DNA of 64,000 nt from Paenibacillus ihumii (GTDB lineage: Bacteria > Bacillota > Bacilli > Paenibacillales > Paenibacillaceae), in contig NZ_LN884299.1 of NCBI RefSeq assembly GCF_001403875.1, positions 4,048,047 to 4,112,046 of the forward strand, written 5' to 3'. The notes under the pieces are model-generated. The model ran no database searches and was not told the origin of the DNA. It saw nothing but the letters and a program-made list of their open reading frames with translations. Positions 8,419 through 17,482 of this stretch are shown in pieces. Positions within the stretch are counted from its first letter, which is position 1. Every line of letters starts with the position of its first letter. Both the position numbers and the translations under genes were made by a program.

Positions 8419-8432
8419 GGGAAGCGCTAACA
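8419..8432. promoter_or_regulatory. Candidate cre (CcpA) box upstream of sugar symporter
   Basis: GGGAAGCGCTAACA matches the cre consensus TGWAANCGNTNWCA at 12 of 14 positions. It lies 67 bases before the symporter start. Confidence 0.45.
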
Positions 8433-8498
8433 TTATATAACTTTTGATTTGCAAGATGCATCATTAGCAGATTACAGCCTTTAAAGGGGGATTTCCTC

Positions 8499-9860
8499 AT
8501 GAAAGAGGAGAATGTGGTTCAGGGGCAAAAAATCGGATGGGGCGAGAAGTTTTCCTATAGTCTGGGAAATGCCGGGGGTACGATTGCTTTTGGGGCGATC
8601 AGTTCATTTATTGCCTTTTTCTATACGGACATTGCAGGGATTAGTGCGGCAGCAGTAGGAACCTTATTGTTTCTGTCCAGGCTATTTGACGGGTTCAGCG
8701 ACATTGGGATGGGCATCCTCATCGATAAGACAAAATCCAAATACGGGAAGGCACGGCCTTGGCTTCTCTGGATGGCTGTTCCTTCCGGGATTGCAACCGC
8801 GCTCCTGTTCATGGTGCCTGACGTTGGACCTGCGGGAAAATTAATTTATGCCTATATTACGTATAATATCGCGATCGGCATTATCTACACCGCGATTACG
8901 AATCCTTATCAAGCTCTGATCTCGCTCATTACGCAGGATCGCCAGGAACGGTCTGTCCTTAATATCAGCAGCAGCTTTATGGCTACGCTTGTGACCATTT
9001 TGATTGGCATGACCACATTACCGCTTGTGAACGCAATGGGCGGCGGTGCGCAAGGGTGGAGGAATACCTTTATTATCTTGGGAGCGCTCTCTACCGTTTT
9101 CTTTCTGATTTGCTTTTTCTTCACGAAGGAAAGGGTCAGGGCTGCCTCAAGCCAGCCGGAGCACAACATCCCCGTTAAAGACGGTTTCAAGGCATTGTTT
9201 CGTAATAAATATTGGTTCATCCTGTCGCTGATGGTCGTTTTCACATTCATGAACCAGGGAGCCATATTGGGAACTAACGTTTATTATGCCAAATATTTAT
9301 TGGGTGATGCCAATTATATCGGGATACTGACGCTGGCCACCTTCCTGCCTGTTGGACTGTTGATGCTTGTGCTGGCACCTATTATTAAGAAAATTGGAAA
9401 ACGGAATGCGGCGATTGTCGGGAGTATCATTCTGATTTCAGGTCAGTTGGTCATGATGGTAGCGCCGGAGAACATTAATGTGGTCGTTGCAGGCACCGTT
9501 TTGAAAGGCTTGGGCATGGGGCCGTTACTGGGAACATTATTCGCCATGCTGGCTGATACGGTTGAGTACGGGGAATGGAAGTCCGGGATACGAACCGAAG
9601 GGCTGGTCTTCAGCGCAGCGGGCCTGGGCACCAAGATCGGGACAGGCCTTGGTACGGCGGTAGTCGGTTGGGTGCTGGCCATCGGCGGCTATAGCGGAAG
9701 CTCGGCCATCCAATCGGCGTCCGCAATAGCTGCCATCAAATTTTTATCCATTTACATGCCGATCGCACTGGCTATTATTCAAATCGTGATCTTGTGCTTC
9801 TATAAGCTGGATAAGGAATTTCCTTCGATGATGGAGGAGCTTAAATCCAGAACAAATTAG
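8499..9860 (+). CDS. GPH-family sugar:cation symporter (MFS)
   Basis: A 453-residue integral membrane protein with about 12 hydrophobic segments. It carries the glycoside-pentoside-hexuronide signature RLFDGFSDIGMGILIDKTKS followed by GKARPWLLW. It should import a glycoside or oligosaccharide with Na+ or H+ across the cell membrane. AAAGGGGG before ATG supports the start. It heads a plus-strand operon with a serine hydrolase, a ChbG-type deacetylase and an HSL-type esterase, which suggests the imported sugar is acylated or acetylated. Control is probably by the divergent AraC protein. Confidence 0.9.
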   Translation: MKEENVVQGQKIGWGEKFSYSLGNAGGTIAFGAISSFIAFFYTDIAGISAAAVGTLLFLSRLFDGFSDIGMGILIDKTKSKYGKARPWLLWMAVPSGIATALLFMVPDVGPAGKLIYAYITYNIAIGIIYTAITNPYQALISLITQDRQERSVLNISSSFMATLVTILIGMTTLPLVNAMGGGAQGWRNTFIILGALSTVFFLICFFFTKERVRAASSQPEHNIPVKDGFKALFRNKYWFILSLMVVFTFMNQGAILGTNVYYAKYLLGDANYIGILTLATFLPVGLLMLVLAPIIKKIGKRNAAIVGSIILISGQLVMMVAPENINVVVAGTVLKGLGMGPLLGTLFAMLADTVEYGEWKSGIRTEGLVFSAAGLGTKIGTGLGTAVVGWVLAIGGYSGSSAIQSASAIAAIKFLSIYMPIALAIIQIVILCFYKLDKEFPSMMEELKSRTN

Positions 9861-9935
9861 AGGAGATAGTATAGACAAAGCGGCGGCCGCAAATCCGATA
9901 TACTTTATTCTGTATTTTAAAGGAGTTGTCAGACT

Positions 9936-11423
9936 ATGAAACCATATTCATTGCCACGCAGTACGCCTGAACAGCAGGGCATGACGTCAAGCTCGATTCT
10001 GTCTTTTATCCAAGGCATTGAAACCGAGCAGCTAGAGCTGCACAGCCTTATGATAGTTAAAAATGATCATGTTATCGCGGAAGGCTGGTGGGAGCCATAC
10101 CAAAGGCAGGATCAGCACCAGTTGAATTCACTGACCAAAAGCTTTACTTCAACGGCGATTGGTCTGGCGGTAGATGAACAACTCCTGTCACTTGAAGATC
10201 AGGTACTCCGATTTTTTCCTGAGCATGTAACCAAAGAGATTGAGGCTAATATGCGTAACCTGAAAGTGAAGCATTTGCTCTCCATGGCCACAGGGCATAC
10301 GCAGGATACATTGCCTATCTTATGGAATAACCAAACCGACTGGGTAAAAGCGTTTCTGGAGACTCCCATTGAGCGGGAGCCAGGCAGCTACTTCCTGTAT
10401 AATACCGGCGCCAGCTACATGCTCTCCGCCATTATTGAGAGAGTGACCGGCCAGAGGCTGTTGGATTATCTCCGCCCAAGACTGCTGGAACCGCTTGGCA
10501 TAGAGAACGTAAACACCCTTACCTGCCCGCAAGGCATTCATGCCGGCGGTTACGGGATGAAAATTACGACGGAGGACATCGCCAAATTCGGACTGCTGTA
10601 CTTGCATAACGGGGAGTGGAACGGGAAGCGGATATTGTCCAAGGAGTGGGTTCAAGCTGCTACGGCCAAACAGGTATCCAATGGCGAACCAGGAGATCCC
10701 AGCGACTGGTCGCAAGGGTACGGCTATCAATTTTGGCGCTGCAGGAACGATGCGTACCGGGGAGATGGGGCATTCGGCCAATTCTGCGTGGTCATGCCGA
10801 ACCAGAATGCCGTCATTGCTATGACCGCAGGTTTAATGGAAATGCAGTCCGTGTTGGATTTGGTGTGGGAGCATCTGCTTCCGGGAATGGAGCAACTGGC
10901 GCTGGAAGCGAATCCTGTGATGTACGATAAGTTAATAAAAAAGCTCAGCGGGCTCTCTTATCTGCCGGAATCCGCTCCTGGATCTTCCCAGATGCAATGG
11001 GATCAGACCGGGGTAACCTACAGCCTGGAACCGAACCGCGCCGGATATACGGATCTCTCGTTCTCAGCGGATGAACAGGCGATTAAGGTAACGCTAGCGG
11101 ATAAGGATCAAGAATCCCATTTTGAGGTCGGACTTGGCAGTATGGCTAGAGGCACAACCGAGATCTCCGGTTTTCCATTTCAATATGCATCGTATGGCGT
11201 ATGGCGCAAAAAAAATGTGCTGGAGATTAAGCTGTTCATGACGGAGTATGCGATAAATGACCAAATCACCTGCCATTTCGTGAACGACAGTGTTCAAGTC
11301 AAATCTTCCCGCAATGTATGGATGGCGCCAATATTGTCCGACATGGGTGTACTGCCGACGCTGATCGGTTCCCGGTTTAAAGAAAGAGATACGTGGATCG
11401 GCGTGACCAATAAAGCTGAATAA
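9936..11423 (+). CDS. Beta-lactamase-family serine hydrolase
   Basis: A 495-residue protein. Residues about 10-320 form the class C beta-lactamase/esterase fold with SLTK (SxxK nucleophile motif, about residue 66), YNTGASY (YxN motif) and RGDGAFGQ in place of the KTG box. There is no signal peptide, so it is probably cytoplasmic. The C-terminal ~150 residues form an extra beta-rich domain of unknown role. In this operon a carboxylesterase acting on an imported acylated sugar is more likely than beta-lactam hydrolysis (inference). An AAAGGAG site precedes ATG. Confidence 0.85.
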   Translation: MKPYSLPRSTPEQQGMTSSSILSFIQGIETEQLELHSLMIVKNDHVIAEGWWEPYQRQDQHQLNSLTKSFTSTAIGLAVDEQLLSLEDQVLRFFPEHVTKEIEANMRNLKVKHLLSMATGHTQDTLPILWNNQTDWVKAFLETPIEREPGSYFLYNTGASYMLSAIIERVTGQRLLDYLRPRLLEPLGIENVNTLTCPQGIHAGGYGMKITTEDIAKFGLLYLHNGEWNGKRILSKEWVQAATAKQVSNGEPGDPSDWSQGYGYQFWRCRNDAYRGDGAFGQFCVVMPNQNAVIAMTAGLMEMQSVLDLVWEHLLPGMEQLALEANPVMYDKLIKKLSGLSYLPESAPGSSQMQWDQTGVTYSLEPNRAGYTDLSFSADEQAIKVTLADKDQESHFEVGLGSMARGTTEISGFPFQYASYGVWRKKNVLEIKLFMTEYAINDQITCHFVNDSVQVKSSRNVWMAPILSDMGVLPTLIGSRFKERDTWIGVTNKAE

Positions 11424-11476
11424 TCCGGATCTGGCGCGAGGTGTTGTGCAGAATGATTGCTAAAGGAGAAGATACA

Positions 11477-12355
11477 ATGCTGCTGAAGGAATTGGGATAT
11501 AAAAGCGGAGACCGGCTTCTTATTATCAACGCTGATGATTTCGGCATGTGCAATAGCACGAATCGGGCAATTCGCTCTCTGCTAGAGGATGGATTTATAA
11601 CTTCCACTTCCTTGATGTTTACGTGCCCATGGATGAGAGAGGCTGCCGCTATTGCCAAGGCTTATCCAGAATTTGATGTAGGGATCCACTTAACCTTTAC
11701 GAGCGAGTGGGAAAATTTCAAATGGGGTCCTATCACACCATTTGACCGCAGGATTTCCTTTGTGGATGAGCTTGGTCATTTTCCAAAAGACGTGGTTCCC
11801 GTCGGCTTGGCTGATCCTGATGATATCAGAAAAGAGTGCATCGCCCAAATCGAGACGGCATTTAGATTAGGCGTGGATCCTACCCATCTGGACAATCATA
11901 TGATAAGTTTGCACGGGGCAGCAGGAACGAAAAGGCATTTCATGGAGCTCGTCATAGAACTCAGCGCTAAATACGGACTGCCCCTTCGAATGCCTAGACA
12001 TGCGTATGACTTCATTCCTTATGAGGAACAAATGATCCGATTGGCGGATGAGCAAGGCGTGATTATTCCTGATTATCTTCAAGTTCTGCCCTTCACTCCG
12101 GCTCAAGACATGGACTATGGCACCTTTATACAGTATACGGCGGATATTCTCCGTGGTCTTTCGGAGGGGGTAACGGAGCTTATTTTCCATCCTTCCCTGG
12201 AGTCGGAGGAGTTAAAAGCAATAACCTCCACATGGCAGCACCGGAATATGGAATATCACTTATTTCGTGATCCTCTAATCCAATCCGTCATAAGAGAAGA
12301 GAATATTATCCTGATCAAGTGGCGGGATCTGAGAGAATTACAGCGGAGCAGATAA
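11477..12355 (+). CDS. ChbG/YdjC-family carbohydrate deacetylase
   Basis: A 292-residue TIM-like barrel protein with family motifs INADDFGMC near the N-terminus, DVGIHLTFTSEW, PTHLDNHM and LIFHPSL. The Asp and His residues are the metal ligands in ChbG, which deacetylates diacetylchitobiose or similar sugars in the cytoplasm. The frame is open from 11441, but AAAGGAGA seven bases before ATG 11477 marks the start. Its place between two esterase genes and downstream of a sugar symporter fits deacetylation of an imported oligosaccharide. The substrate is unproven. Confidence 0.9.
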   Translation: MLLKELGYKSGDRLLIINADDFGMCNSTNRAIRSLLEDGFITSTSLMFTCPWMREAAAIAKAYPEFDVGIHLTFTSEWENFKWGPITPFDRRISFVDELGHFPKDVVPVGLADPDDIRKECIAQIETAFRLGVDPTHLDNHMISLHGAAGTKRHFMELVIELSAKYGLPLRMPRHAYDFIPYEEQMIRLADEQGVIIPDYLQVLPFTPAQDMDYGTFIQYTADILRGLSEGVTELIFHPSLESEELKAITSTWQHRNMEYHLFRDPLIQSVIREENIILIKWRDLRELQRSR

Positions 12356-12413
12356 ATCCTCTGTTTCTCTTCATCAAGAAGATAGAACAGGAATTAAGGA
12401 GTGTGCAGGGATA

Positions 12414-13544
12414 ATGAAGGATTTATGGACTTACGATCAATGCGTTCAATTACTTCATGACGAGACAAGGACCGAGATCCGTAACGGATTGAATATGTTA
12501 ATCAAAAAGGTACCCGGCTCAGACACTAACAAAGGTGTCCTGGATCCTAGAGTGCGAGCAGTTCTCCAGGAGCAGCTTTTATCTGGCGGTGGTTTGCCGG
12601 AAGTAACGGGTGCCGAACATATGGAGATCGAGGATATCCCTATTGCCCAGCTTAGAGCGCAAATGGGTTGCCCGAATAAAGATGTCACCCGTACCAGAAT
12701 ACAAACGAGGGATCTCGATATTAACGGGCAAAATGGAACGATCCCGATTAGGATCTATCGGCCGGAGACTAGCCGTAATCGATTGCCGGGCATTCTTTTT
12801 TTTCACGGCGGCGGATTCATGGGAGGAACTGTTGGAGTCATTGAGAATTCCTGCAAAATTCTGGCCGAAAAAGCAAATGCGGCAGTTATTGCGGTAGATT
12901 ACCGGCTGGCGCCGGAGCATCCCTTTCCAGCAGGAATGACGGACTGCTTCGATACCGTGGAATGGGTATTCCATAATGCCTCACAAATCGATGTGAATCC
13001 TGAACAGATTGCCGTAACCGGAGATAGTGCCGGAGGCAATTACTCAACCGTGTGTGCGTTGAAAGATCGTGATCTGGGAAAGAGAATAATCAAGTATCAG
13101 GCTCTGATATACCCTTCGGTCAACCTTGCAGAAATCGATACAGATGACCATGCATGGCATATTGAAGAATATACGATAAACAACCATGAGCATAGGGAAT
13201 TGATCCTGGCGAGCATTTATGGCCTAAAGGATTCTTTGCCGCTTGTTCGCAGAGTGTATTTGCAAGGTAAAACAAGTCCCAGAGACCCTTATGTGTCACC
13301 ACTGCATGCCGTGGATTTAAGCGATATGCCGGAAACGTTAATCATTACTGCAGAGTATGATAAATTTCGGCTGGAATGCGAGGCCTACGCGAGACGGTTA
13401 ATACGTTCGGGGGTTAAAACCCAGTTGATTCAATACAACGGCATGGATCATGGTTTTATCGATAAGATCGGGATATACCCTCAGGTGGAAGATTGCATGA
13501 ATGAAATTGCCCGGCATATAACGCGTTTTTTCTCATGCGCCTAA
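12414..13544 (+). CDS. Alpha/beta hydrolase, HSL-type esterase
   Basis: A 376-residue hydrolase of the hormone-sensitive-lipase family. It has the oxyanion-hole motif FFHGGGFMGG, nucleophile elbow GDSAGGN, a catalytic Asp near AEYDKFR and His in GMDHGF. An N-terminal cap of ~110 residues precedes the fold. There is no signal peptide. A TAAGGAG site precedes ATG. It is the last gene of the 8499-13544 operon and likely removes acyl or aryl esters from the imported substrate (inference). Confidence 0.88.
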   Translation: MKDLWTYDQCVQLLHDETRTEIRNGLNMLIKKVPGSDTNKGVLDPRVRAVLQEQLLSGGGLPEVTGAEHMEIEDIPIAQLRAQMGCPNKDVTRTRIQTRDLDINGQNGTIPIRIYRPETSRNRLPGILFFHGGGFMGGTVGVIENSCKILAEKANAAVIAVDYRLAPEHPFPAGMTDCFDTVEWVFHNASQIDVNPEQIAVTGDSAGGNYSTVCALKDRDLGKRIIKYQALIYPSVNLAEIDTDDHAWHIEEYTINNHEHRELILASIYGLKDSLPLVRRVYLQGKTSPRDPYVSPLHAVDLSDMPETLIITAEYDKFRLECEAYARRLIRSGVKTQLIQYNGMDHGFIDKIGIYPQVEDCMNEIARHITRFFSCA

Positions 13545-13621
13545 GCATTTCCGTGTTTTCTTAGTAATCGACGTTCTGGCATCCTGATCTTTAATTCGCA
13601 TAATTCGCTATAATCGCCATT

Positions 13622-13686
13622 AAAAAAACACCTCCAGAGCTGTTCTTAGATCTAAGAAGATATAGAACATACTCTAGGAGGTGCTT
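13622..13686 (-). terminator. Large hairpin terminator between convergent genes
   Basis: Outer stem AACACCTCCAGAG / CTCTAGGAGGTGCTT, with an inner perfect palindrome TTCTTAGATCTAAGAA. Read on the minus strand it is followed by TTTTTTT, so it ends the GH3 transcript and may also serve the plus-strand operon. Confidence 0.8.
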
Positions 13687-13747
13687 CAAACGAGACTTGC
13701 ATTATAAGAACTTCGCCTACATCCAGACCAATGAAATGACTTCCTGC

Positions 13748-16009
13748 TTACTGTCGTTCGAACTCCGCAATCATCTCTTCGATCACATCATCCGGCGAGC
13801 GATCAACGAGCCAGCTCTGACCGAACATCTGAATGATTTTCAGCGCCGGGAAATCGCCCCAGAAACCAACAAACTCCTCGTCGATGACCACTTGCTCGGT
13901 GACATGCTTGTTCATTTCCTTGAGACAGTTCTCAAAAATGACTCTGGCCTTCGGCTCGTTAAGCCAGTCATTCACCAGACTGAACTTGTGGAAGGAGATC
14001 GGCTCTTGTCCAAAATCGCAAAAGATGCGCTCACGCAGACGGATGTCCCGGGAGGAGCTGCCGACGGCGATTTGGAAATATCCGGTCTCAGCTACCCATT
14101 TGTTGTATTTGGTGTTGTAGTACGCAAAGTCGCGTTCTTCAAGTTCAAAGACGACCTCCTGCTTCTCCCCCGGAGCGAGCGCAATTTTCGCAAAGCCCTT
14201 GAGCTCCTTCTCTGGACGAACCCATTTGCATTCTTCATCCTGAACATAGAGCTGTACAACCTCTTTGCCTGACATCGTTCCGGTATTCTCCACGGTCAAT
14301 GACACATGGACTTTTTCGCCCTGCTGAACAGCCTTCAGATCGGAATAAGCGAAGGTCGTATACGACAATCCATGTCCGAACGGGAATTGGGGGGCCAGCT
14401 CTTTGCGGTCATAGTACCGGTAGCCGATAAAGAGCCCCTCGCGATAATAGAGCTTGCCGTTCTCCCCGCGTATCCGCATATGCGCCGGATTATCCGACAA
14501 CTTGACCGGGAAGGTCTCCGACAATTTTCCAGAAGGGTTCACACGCCCGAACAGAATATCGGCAATCGCCCGACCGCTGCCTTGTCCTGTAAGCCAGGAA
14601 TGGATGACGCCGGGTACATACTGAACCCAAGGATGCATGGCAAGCGCCGAGCCGCTGCTGGTTACGACAATGCAATGCGGTTGAATCTCTGTTACCGCCT
14701 TGATCAGCTTCTGCTGGTGCAGAGGAAGCTCGATCGTATCCAGATCATGCATTTCCGATTCAACATATTCCGGCTGACCGACGAACAGTACGGCTACATC
14801 GGCCGATGCCGCAAGAGCTGCACTCTCCTGAATCATTTGTTCATCGATACGGTCATCCTGAGGATAACCTTCAGCATAGACCATTTCGACCTTGTCGCCC
14901 ACGATATTCTTCATTTCATCCCACGGAACATCCACGCGGGTTGGCGTTACCTTCGCACTGCCTGCGCCCTGGATTCGCGGCTGTTTGGCGAATTTCCCGA
15001 TCACGGCCACTTTAGAGATCTTCCCGGAATCCAGTGGAAGAATGCGATTGTCATTCTTCAACAGGACGATACTCTCAACTGCAGCCTTGCGTGCCAGCTC
15101 ATGGTAGTCGATGCTCGAAGCTGCAGCCTCCGCCTTCGGCTCCGTTGTTTTGCGAACAAGCTCAATAATGCGGGCTGCGGATCTGTCGACAACAGCTTCA
15201 TCCAGTTTACCGTCTTGAACGGCCTCGACAATCGCTTTGGTGTTGTAGTAAGCAGGGCCAGGCATTTCAAGGTCAAGCCCTGCACCCAAGCCGCGAATCC
15301 GGTCATTGACAGCTGTCCAGTCGGAAATCACTACACCTTCATATCCCCATTCTTCACGCAAAATATCATTCAGCAAATGCTCATTCTCACTGGTGTAGGT
15401 GCCGTTCAACAGATTATAAGAGCACATGACGGTCCATGGATCGGCTTTTTTCACGATACGCTCGAAAGCGCTCAAATATATTTCGCGCAATGTCCGTTCG
15501 TCGACCTCGGAGCTGGTTACGATCTTCTCGAATTCCTGGTTGTTGCAGGCAAAATGCTTCACGGAAGCGCCGACCCCCTGGCTCTGCAAGCCTTTCACGA
15601 ACGCGGCTCCAAGCTCACCCGACAGGCATGGATCCTCCGAATAATATTCAAAATTCCGTCCGCCGAGCGGAGTACGCTTCATGTTGATGCCCGGCCCCAG
15701 AAGCAGCTCAACTCCCATCTCGCGTCCTTCAATGCCAAGCGCAACGCCGAGCTCATGCAGCAGATCCGTATTCCAGGACGAGCCGATCGCCGAGCCCGTC
15801 GGGTAGCAGGTGGCGGGAATATTCTCCCCGGTGACCCCCATTTCCTCATCGCTGTTCGTCTTGCGAATTCCATTCGTACCATCATACATATGAATGGCTG
15901 GAATTCCATGTTGTTCGAAGCCCTTCGTCATCCACATATTAAGTCCGGCGCATAATGCCGCCTTTTCTTCTAGCGTCATCTCTGCGAGCAATTCTTTGGT
16001 TGATTTCAT
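13748..16009 (-). CDS. GH3 beta-glucosidase
   Basis: A 753-residue glycoside hydrolase family 3 enzyme with no signal peptide, so cytoplasmic. The N-terminal GH3 barrel includes SVKHFACNNQE and the nucleophile segment VVISDWTAVND (catalytic Asp). The second alpha/beta domain includes AVIGKFAKQPRIQGAGSA, and an FN3-like C-terminal domain (GKEVVQLYVQDEE) follows. It should hydrolyse short beta-glucosides, probably cello-oligosaccharides released by the secreted cellulases of this window. It lies 13 bases after the EIIC gene and is cotranscribed with it. Confidence 0.93.
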   Translation of the reverse strand: MKSTKELLAEMTLEEKAALCAGLNMWMTKGFEQHGIPAIHMYDGTNGIRKTNSDEEMGVTGENIPATCYPTGSAIGSSWNTDLLHELGVALGIEGREMGVELLLGPGINMKRTPLGGRNFEYYSEDPCLSGELGAAFVKGLQSQGVGASVKHFACNNQEFEKIVTSSEVDERTLREIYLSAFERIVKKADPWTVMCSYNLLNGTYTSENEHLLNDILREEWGYEGVVISDWTAVNDRIRGLGAGLDLEMPGPAYYNTKAIVEAVQDGKLDEAVVDRSAARIIELVRKTTEPKAEAAASSIDYHELARKAAVESIVLLKNDNRILPLDSGKISKVAVIGKFAKQPRIQGAGSAKVTPTRVDVPWDEMKNIVGDKVEMVYAEGYPQDDRIDEQMIQESAALAASADVAVLFVGQPEYVESEMHDLDTIELPLHQQKLIKAVTEIQPHCIVVTSSGSALAMHPWVQYVPGVIHSWLTGQGSGRAIADILFGRVNPSGKLSETFPVKLSDNPAHMRIRGENGKLYYREGLFIGYRYYDRKELAPQFPFGHGLSYTTFAYSDLKAVQQGEKVHVSLTVENTGTMSGKEVVQLYVQDEECKWVRPEKELKGFAKIALAPGEKQEVVFELEERDFAYYNTKYNKWVAETGYFQIAVGSSSRDIRLRERIFCDFGQEPISFHKFSLVNDWLNEPKARVIFENCLKEMNKHVTEQVVIDEEFVGFWGDFPALKIIQMFGQSWLVDRSPDDVIEEMIAEFERQ

Positions 16010-16022
16010 CGTCTTCTCTCTC

Positions 16023-17270
16023 CTATCCTTGGACTATTTCAGCAGCAAGCTGTTCCTTCTTTAACTCTTGCTTGTCGTACACTTTGAAGAACGGGAACCA
16101 GACAAGGAACATCTGAAGCAATACTATCACTAGAAGCACGACGCCCTTGAAGCCGGTTAAAATATACGTTGATATGCCGATCGGCGTGTACCAGAGCTGG
16201 AATACTTTACTCGGGATATCTACAAGCCCGAGATCAAGCACGACATAAACAATGATCGGCGTAATGATGCCGTTAATCCACATCGGGATCATCAGAATCG
16301 GGTTGAAGGCAACCGGCGCTCCGTAAATGACCGGTTCGTTGATATTGAACAGGGAGGGTACAATCGTTGCCTTCCCGATCGATTTCAGTTTTTTCGATTT
16401 AGCGAACAGAAACCAGACGATTAGCGGCAGCGTGGCCCCGAGGCCGCCAACCCCGACCCAGCCGGAGAAGAAGGTCTCGAACGTATTGATATTGACGGGC
16501 TCCATCCCTTGAGCAACGAGCGATGCGTTCTGTTCGATCGCCGGAATCCAGATCGAGTAGAAGATCGGTGTCATCACCCACGGACTGACGCCGAAGGAAT
16601 AGAGCAGAACTCCGATGAAGTTGAACAGAACGAAGCCCGCAAGAGTCTGGCTGATCGTTTGCAGCGGATTGAAGATGGTAACGATCAGATTGAACATATC
16701 AAAATGCAATTGATAGGTCAGAACCCAGCCGATGACCAGGATCAGGGCAATCGGGACAAGGAAATCGAACCAGTCCTTGATAAACTCAGGCAATGTCGTA
16801 TCTTTTTTGAAAAAGGAAAATCGATTGAAAGCATTGATAATGACAGCAACAAATACGCCGACCAAAAGCGCCGTAACCATTCCCGAAGGCCCGAAGCGTT
16901 CAAGAACGAATTGTACCGTTCCGTCTTCATGGAAGGTTGGCTTGAGCAGCATCAGGAACAAGGATAAGCCAGTTGCACCCGCAATGAGCTTAATCTTGTC
17001 ATGTCCCTTCTTCTGCATGACGATATATGGCGTTAAAAAGGCAATAAAAATCCCGAGCAATCCGAAGCTGAACGTCGTGATTGGTGTCAAATCGGGCATA
17101 CCCGGGATGAAATCATTCAGAATGGATACTAGCGTAATTAGTGATCCAATGAAGATCATCGGCAAGGTTACCATGATCGCTTCCTGAATGGAGTCCACCC
17201 AGACATTCTTCGTAAATGCTTCTAAGCGCGGGGCGAAATTCTCTTCCATCCACTTCATTAGACGCTGCAT
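16023..17270 (-). CDS. PTS EIIC, lactose/cellobiose type
   Basis: A 415-residue membrane permease subunit with about ten hydrophobic segments and the EIIC signature FNINEPVIYGAPVAFNP. In the family it moves cellobiose or a related beta-disaccharide with phosphorylation by EIIB and EIIA. No EIIA or EIIB gene is present in this window, so the partners must be encoded elsewhere. An AGGAGGA site precedes ATG. It is first of two with the GH3 gene, which would cleave the imported sugar. A candidate cre box lies 65 bases upstream. Confidence 0.92.
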   Translation of the reverse strand: MQRLMKWMEENFAPRLEAFTKNVWVDSIQEAIMVTLPMIFIGSLITLVSILNDFIPGMPDLTPITTFSFGLLGIFIAFLTPYIVMQKKGHDKIKLIAGATGLSLFLMLLKPTFHEDGTVQFVLERFGPSGMVTALLVGVFVAVIINAFNRFSFFKKDTTLPEFIKDWFDFLVPIALILVIGWVLTYQLHFDMFNLIVTIFNPLQTISQTLAGFVLFNFIGVLLYSFGVSPWVMTPIFYSIWIPAIEQNASLVAQGMEPVNINTFETFFSGWVGVGGLGATLPLIVWFLFAKSKKLKSIGKATIVPSLFNINEPVIYGAPVAFNPILMIPMWINGIITPIIVYVVLDLGLVDIPSKVFQLWYTPIGISTYILTGFKGVVLLVIVLLQMFLVWFPFFKVYDKQELKKEQLAAEIVQG

Positions 17271-17334
17271 GAAGATTCCTCCTATATCGTTAGGCTTGGC
17301 CTTGATTACTTACATGCTCATTGTAACCAAATGC

Positions 17335-17348
17335 TGATAGCGCTTTCT
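17335..17348. promoter_or_regulatory. Candidate cre (CcpA) box upstream of EIIC-GH3 operon
   Basis: TGATAGCGCTTTCT (minus strand AGAAAGCGCTATCA) matches the cre consensus at 12 of 14 positions, 65 bases before the EIIC start. Confidence 0.5.
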
Positions 17349-17440
17349 TGTCGTTCCTTGTCCTGAGCAGGTGTGTTTTTTGCCGTCTTGGCTGCCCCCT
17401 AACTAAGATGCTGCAAACGCTGTACTGATATACAGCAAAA

Positions 17441-17466
17441 AACACCTCTTCATTTGAAGAGGTGTT
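17441..17466 (-). terminator. Terminator after the AraC-GH39 gene
   Basis: Perfect stem ACACCTCTTCA / TGAAGAGGTGT with a short loop, followed on the minus strand by TTTTTT. It separates the GH39 fusion gene from the EIIC operon. Confidence 0.88.
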
Positions 17467-17482
17467 CCGAAACTCTTTGATA

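Noticed and set aside
9936..11423. True beta-lactamase resistance gene
   Set aside because: Only the fold motifs match, there is no signal peptide, and the operon context points to sugar esters.
14306..15955. Long 549-codon plus-strand ORF
   Set aside because: Lies opposite the GH3 gene, whose motifs are clear; it is an antisense shadow.
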